Part shown: one piece after another, positions 59,823-64,000 of the stretch | Layout: every line of letters begins with the position of its first letter | Position numbering within the stretch: position 1 is the first letter of the stretch | Assembly (NCBI GenBank): GCA_016184115.1 | Contig: JACPDH010000120.1 | Location: 1 to 64,000, forward strand | DNA length: 64,000 nt | Source: Acidobacteriota bacterium | GTDB lineage: Bacteria > Acidobacteriota > Thermoanaerobaculia > Gp7-AA8 | Direction: 5' to 3' | The notes under the pieces: model-generated | Told to the model about the DNA's origin: nothing | The model's database searches: none | The model's input: only the letters and a program-made list of their open reading frames with translations | Translations under genes and position numbers: made by a program

Positions 59823-62132
59823 CTATGGCCTCGGGCCTGCGTTGTCGTCCAGCCCGCACCTCTTCAGCAGATCCCTGAATCGTGGGTCATCCTTGTAGGG
59901 CTCGAGGCGTGGGTCGACGGCGATGAAGACCATCCACGCCGAGCGGTCGGTGAAGGCCGCCTCGAGCCAGTCGAAGACGAGCTTGGTATTCCCGAGACCC
60001 GCGTGGACGACCGCGATGTCATAGGGCGAGACGTAACGCCGGCCGGAGAGCGACATGAGCTCGTGCAGCGTCGCCTCCGCATCGGTTCGCCGCCCCGAGA
60101 CCGCAAGCGCGTGCGCCATCGCCGCACGGATGATCAGGACATCATTGATCGAGAGGATTCTCGTGAAGGTCTCGATCGCCTCGGAGTGCATGCCGAGATG
60201 CTCCTGGGTGATGCCGAGCCATCCGAGTCCCGGGATGAAGTTAGGCTCGATCTCGAGGACCTGGAGGAGCTGTTCGAGCGCCGCTTCCACCGCGCCGGAA
60301 AAGAGGATCGGCAATGCGAAATGTACCCCGACCGTGAGCGACAGCGGATCGAGCTCGTGCGCGCGCGAGAGCTCCTCCGCGGCCTCGTCGAACTGCCCCA
60401 TCTCGGCGAGCATGAGGCCTAGCGCGTCGCGTGCCTGCGCGAGACTCGGGTTGAGCTGCAGGGCCCGCCGGAACGACGTCTCCGCGTCGTTGCGGTTCCA
60501 TTCGTGCCACCAGAGCACCGACGCGAGCGATGCGTGCGCTTCGGCGAGCTCCGGATCGAGCTCCAGAGCCTTCTGCGCCATTGCCTTCGCCTTCGGCATC
60601 GTTTCGCGCGGAGGAAGCGGAATGTTCGTCGCGAGCGTGACGTAGGCATCGGCGATGCCGACCCAGGGAAGCGCGAATGATGGATCGCGCTCGATCGCCT
60701 GCTCGTAGTACTCGATTCCGCGGCGGATTCCCTCGACCGTTCGTTTGTTCCAGTTGAAACGGCCGCGGAGATAGAGCTGGTACGCCTCGCTGTCGGTCGT
60801 CGGCTGCCGTTTTGCTGGCTTCTTCGTGCGCGTGCCACCGACGCGTGCACGAATCTGTTCCTCGACGGCTTCGGCGATCTCGTCTTCGAGCGCGAGCAGA
60901 TTCGCGCTGTCTCCACGGAACTGCCTGCCCCAGATCCGCGTTCCGTCGGCGGTGCCGGCGATCTCGACGCTGACCGAAAGGTCATCGCCGCTCCAGAGAA
61001 CGCGGCCTGCGACAATCGTATGGACGGCGTGTCGCCTGCCGATCGTGACGGGGTCGAGCTGCTCGCGCTTGTAGCGGAAGACGGTGCTCGACGCCAAGAC
61101 GCGCAGCTTCGGAATCGTCGAAAGCGTGTTGATGAGCGTCTCGGTGATGCCGTCGCAGAGGTACTCAGCCTCCGGAACGCCCGCCACATTGGAGAACGGG
61201 AGGACGGCGAGTGAATCGATGCGCGCCGTGGCACGCTTGCGCCTCGTCGTTTTCGCGAGCGTGAGCGGCACGATGTGCTCTCCCGAGCGTGACGAGATGG
61301 CCCGGAACGTCATCGCGAGGTCGCGCGCCGACTGGTAGCGCTGCTCGCGCGTCTTCGAGAGGCAGTGCGAGACGATCGTCTCGACGTCGGGCGGAACGAG
61401 GCGCGAGAGATCATGGTAGTCGTCGGGGTACTCATGGAGGATCGCGGAGATCGTGTCGACCGGCGTATCGCGCCAGAATGCGCGACGCCCGGTCACGAGC
61501 TCGAAGAGGATGCAGCCGAGCGCGAAGATATCGGTCGCTTCGTCGACAGGCTCTCCGCGAAGCTGTTCCGGCGACATGTAACCGAGCGTGCCGATGATCC
61601 GGTTAGGCCCAGTGACGGCGAGCGGCGAGGTGTCGCCGTCAGGGTTGACCGTCGCCTCGCTCGCCTGTGCGAGTCCGAAGTCGAGGATCTTCACCCGCCC
61701 ATCGGTCGTGAGAAAGATGTTCTCCGGCTTCAAGTCGCGATGAACGATTCTCCGTCCGTGTGCGTGTGCGAGACCGTCGGCGATGTCGGCGCAGATCTCG
61801 ATCGCCGTCCTCCAGTCGAGCTTCGACTGCTGGAGGCGGGCGCGAAGGGTCACGCCCTCGAGCAGCTCCGTGACGGTGAAGTAGGTCCCTTCCTGGTTCC
61901 CGAAGTCGTGGATCGCGAGGATGTTCGGGTGCGAGATCGCTGCGATCGCGCGCGCCTCACGCTCGAAGCGGGCTCGCGCATCGACGTCGGCGGAGAGCTG
62001 CTCGGGGAGCACCTTGACCGCGATCTCGCGCCCGAGACGCGTATCGCGAGCCTTGTAGACCTCTCCCATCCCGCCAGCGCCGATCGGCGCGACGATCTCA
62101 TAGGGACCGAGCCGGGTGCCTTCCTGAAGCAA
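59823..62132 (-). CDS. Ser/Thr protein kinase with TolB-like and TPR domains
   Basis: A 769-aa cytoplasmic protein without a membrane span. Residues 11-275 are an intact Hanks-type kinase: GAGGMGEVYKARD, Lys 40, HRDLKPEN (131-138), DFG (151-153) and a GTLGYMSPEQ activation segment end. Residues 305-420 match the TolB-like domain (LAVLPFSNVAGVPEAEYLCDGITETLINTLS, GRVLWSGDDLSVSVEI). About eight TPR-like repeats follow. It starts at TTG 62132, 16 bases after the ABC permease gene, so it probably shares that operon. The protein is a clear contrast to the inactive kinase at 37552. Confidence 0.9.
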   Translation of the reverse strand: MLQEGTRLGPYEIVAPIGAGGMGEVYKARDTRLGREIAVKVLPEQLSADVDARARFEREARAIAAISHPNILAIHDFGNQEGTYFTVTELLEGVTLRARLQQSKLDWRTAIEICADIADGLAHAHGRRIVHRDLKPENIFLTTDGRVKILDFGLAQASEATVNPDGDTSPLAVTGPNRIIGTLGYMSPEQLRGEPVDEATDIFALGCILFELVTGRRAFWRDTPVDTISAILHEYPDDYHDLSRLVPPDVETIVSHCLSKTREQRYQSARDLAMTFRAISSRSGEHIVPLTLAKTTRRKRATARIDSLAVLPFSNVAGVPEAEYLCDGITETLINTLSTIPKLRVLASSTVFRYKREQLDPVTIGRRHAVHTIVAGRVLWSGDDLSVSVEIAGTADGTRIWGRQFRGDSANLLALEDEIAEAVEEQIRARVGGTRTKKPAKRQPTTDSEAYQLYLRGRFNWNKRTVEGIRRGIEYYEQAIERDPSFALPWVGIADAYVTLATNIPLPPRETMPKAKAMAQKALELDPELAEAHASLASVLWWHEWNRNDAETSFRRALQLNPSLAQARDALGLMLAEMGQFDEAAEELSRAHELDPLSLTVGVHFALPILFSGAVEAALEQLLQVLEIEPNFIPGLGWLGITQEHLGMHSEAIETFTRILSINDVLIIRAAMAHALAVSGRRTDAEATLHELMSLSGRRYVSPYDIAVVHAGLGNTKLVFDWLEAAFTDRSAWMVFIAVDPRLEPYKDDPRFRDLLKRCGLDDNAGPRP

Positions 62133-62148
62133 GCGGAGCCATTATCCC

Positions 62149-63378
62149 CTACTCGTACCGGAGCGCGTCGATCGGGTCGAGCATCGACGCCTTGCGTGCT
62201 GGGTAGAAGCCGAAGAAGATCCCGATCGCGGCAGAAAAGCCAAAGGCAAGAAGCACCGATCCCATGGAGACGTCGACCGGCCAGCCGGCGAATTTCGCGA
62301 TGAGCTTCGACACTCCCGCCCCGAGGAGCACGCCGATCAGACCTCCCGCAATCGAGAGGGCGATCGCCTCGAATAGGAACTGCAGCAGGACGTGTCGTCC
62401 CTTCGCGCCAATCGCCATGCGCACGCCGATCTCTCGCGTCCGCTCGGTCACCGAGACGAGCATGATGTTCATGATCCCAATGCCGCCGACGAGCAGCGAG
62501 ATTGCGGCGACCGAACCGAGGAGCGTCGACAGGGTCTTCGACATCTGCGAGGCGCTCGAAGCGATCTCTTCCTGTGAGCGCATCATGAAGTTCGCGTCTC
62601 CCCCCGGCGGGATGCGTTGGCGCTGCCGCAGGACCCCATCGATCTGCTCCATCGCCTCGCTCACCCGGTCGGGCGCGACAGCGGAAACATAGATGATGCC
62701 GATACGGGGCGTTCCCATGAGTCTCTTCATCGCCGTCGTGTAGGGGACGACGGCCGTATCGTCCTGGTCCTGCCCCATCTGGTTTCCTCCCTTTTGCTCG
62801 AGGACGCCGATGACGCGGAACGGGACGTTTTTGATCCGGACGATCTGTCCGACGGCTTCGCCGTTAGGGAAGAGGTTGTCGACGACGGTCTGGCCGAGCA
62901 CCACGGCTTTGGCGCCCGCCTTTACTTCGGCCTCGGTGAAGAACTCGCCCTGCGACAGGTTCCACTCGCGGATGAGCGGCCACTCGACGTCGGAGCCCAT
63001 GATCTGGGTTCCCCAGTTGAGCTCCGCGGCGACGATCTGGCCCCCGGTACGAACGCCGGCCGAGACATAGCGGACCGCGGGGCACTCGACCTTGAGCGCG
63101 CTCGCGTCATCGGCGGTGAGTGTCGACTGGCCGGTGAAGATGCGCGCGCCGCCGGTCGTCGAGGCGCCAGGGAAGATCATGATGAAGTTCGACCCGAGTG
63201 CGTTGATGTTCGCCTGGATTGCCTTCGACGCGCCGCTCCCCACGGCGACCATCGCGATGACGCACGCAACGCCGATCACGATGCCGAGCATCGTGAGGCT
63301 CGATCGCATCTTGTTCCGCGAGATCGCCTTCAACCCGACTTTCGTGATGTTCCAGAGACGAAGTGTGGAGGAGTTCAT
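62149..63378 (-). CDS. MacB-like ABC transporter permease
   Basis: A 409-aa protein with one N-terminal span ([22 protein letters not shown]), a large periplasmic domain (MacB_PCD type, about 50-270) and three C-terminal FtsX spans with [27 protein letters not shown]. It works with the ATPase encoded just upstream (4-base overlap) in exporting peptides, lipids or drugs, or in mechanotransmission. No membrane fusion protein is seen inside the window. Confidence 0.92.
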   Translation of the reverse strand: MNSSTLRLWNITKVGLKAISRNKMRSSLTMLGIVIGVACVIAMVAVGSGASKAIQANINALGSNFIMIFPGASTTGGARIFTGQSTLTADDASALKVECPAVRYVSAGVRTGGQIVAAELNWGTQIMGSDVEWPLIREWNLSQGEFFTEAEVKAGAKAVVLGQTVVDNLFPNGEAVGQIVRIKNVPFRVIGVLEQKGGNQMGQDQDDTAVVPYTTAMKRLMGTPRIGIIYVSAVAPDRVSEAMEQIDGVLRQRQRIPPGGDANFMMRSQEEIASSASQMSKTLSTLLGSVAAISLLVGGIGIMNIMLVSVTERTREIGVRMAIGAKGRHVLLQFLFEAIALSIAGGLIGVLLGAGVSKLIAKFAGWPVDVSMGSVLLAFGFSAAIGIFFGFYPARKASMLDPIDALRYE

Positions 63379-64000
63379 CGCGTACCTCTGACCCGCACCT
63401 GCTCGTGCCTCTCGTCGCTCAGAATCCTGCCGTCTTTCACATGGACGATCCTTTTTGCGTGTTGTGCGATGTCGTGCTCGTGCGTGATGAGGATGATCGT
63501 CTTGCCGTTGTCGTTGAGCTCCTGGAAGAGCGCCATGATCTCCTCGCTCGTCACGGAATCGAGGTTCCCGGTTGGCTCATCGGCGAGGATGATCGCCGGG
63601 TCGTTGATGAGCGACCTCGCGATTGCGACGCGCTGCTGCTGCCCGCCTGAGAGCTGTGAAGGATAGTGCCCCTCGCGGCCGTCGAGTCCTACGCGCGCGA
63701 TCGCGGCGCGAGCACGCTCATGGCGTTCACGCTGCTGCAACGTGCTCTCGCTGTAGAGCAGTGGCAGCTCGACATTCTCGAGCGTCGAGGTGCGCGCGAG
63801 GAGATTGAAGCTCTGGAACACGAAGCCGATCTTCGAGTTCCGGACGTCGGCACGCGCATTGCGATCGAGGCCGGAGACGTCGACGCCGTCGAGCAGGTAG
63901 GTTCCCGACGTCGGCCGGTCGAGGCATCCGAGGATGTTCATCAAAGTCGACTTGCCCGAGCCCGATGCGCCCATGATCGCGACGAGCTCGCCCTGGCCTA
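63375..64000 (-). CDS. MacB/LolD-type ABC transporter ATP-binding protein (5' end outside window)
   Basis: The frame runs off the right edge, so the start is missing. Visible motifs are Walker [11 protein letters not shown] loop FVFQSFNLL, signature [14 protein letters not shown], Walker [13 protein letters not shown] and H loop ITHEHD. These match the ATPases of MacB and LolCDE systems. The stop overlaps the permease start (ATGA-type, 63375-63378). Confidence 0.93.
   Translation of the reverse strand, partial: GQGELVAIMGASGSGKSTLMNILGCLDRPTSGTYLLDGVDVSGLDRNARADVRNSKIGFVFQSFNLLARTSTLENVELPLLYSESTLQQRERHERARAAIARVGLDGREGHYPSQLSGGQQQRVAIARSLINDPAIILADEPTGNLDSVTSEEIMALFQELNDNGKTIILITHEHDIAQHAKRIVHVKDGRILSDERHEQVRVRGTR

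Overview
The window is high-GC DNA (roughly 65% G+C by eye), densely packed with genes, with many GTG/TTG starts and 4-base ATGA/GTGA overlaps. The gene set points to an Acidobacteriota chromosome, perhaps Thermoanaerobaculia-like: a VWFA-related protein of the acidobacterial type, an Oar-like N-terminus fused to a VWA lipoprotein, long Ser/Thr kinases with TPR tails, a beta-propeller sensor kinase and the MoxR/DUF58/transglutaminase trio. This placement is inference. There is no phage, plasmid, transposase or CRISPR signal; it reads as ordinary chromosome with unusual repeats between genes.

Layout. 1-10.2 kb: envelope glycan or glycolipid genes (GT2, a GT2-methyltransferase fusion, a GNAT protein, a methyltransferase, and a six-gene overlapping minus-strand operon PIG-L / GT4 / GT2 / acyltransferase / membrane protein / NodB deacetylase). 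10.2-12.8 kb: diguanylate cyclase, tpiA, secG, tRNA-Leu(GAG). 13-16.2 kb: biotin carboxylase, biotinyl subunit, cation efflux. 16.4-21.7 kb: ABC-F ATPase and propeller histidine kinase, then pdxJ. 22.5-31 kb (minus): etfB, etfA, a gutted dienelactone hydrolase remnant, ETF-quinone oxidoreductase, MoxR, DUF58, transglutaminase. 31.4-36.7 kb (plus): pdxA, small membrane protein, surE, pcm, acyP, apt, sthA. 37-40.7 kb (minus): queD and a giant pseudokinase receptor. 40.7-45.3 kb: cinA, HD protein, VWA lipoprotein. 45.7-53 kb (minus): RRM protein and the envelope/isoprenoid operon rseP-dxr-cdsA-uppS-truA with a VWFA-related protein. 53-59.6 kb: dapF, a membrane protein, a GT-C transferase, a GT2 and an unknown membrane protein. 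59.8-64 kb (minus): MacB-like ABC transporter and an active Ser/Thr kinase with TolB-like and TPR domains.

How genes work together. The clearest functional themes are envelope assembly (glycosyltransferases, undecaprenyl-PP synthase, CDP-DAG synthase, DXP reductoisomerase, DapF), fatty or amino acid oxidation feeding ETF to the quinone pool, pyridoxal phosphate synthesis (both PdxA and PdxJ), and signalling (one c-di-GMP cyclase, one histidine kinase, one active and one apparently dead Ser/Thr kinase).

The least expected signals are in the DNA itself: four loci with oppositely oriented 7-nt tandem arrays, one of them framing a 246-bp palindromic element with 39-bp terminal inverted repeats; two loci of 6-nt-periodic GC inverted repeats; REPIN-like paired hairpins; and an excess of GTTAGG(C/G) inside genes that overrides normal codon choice.
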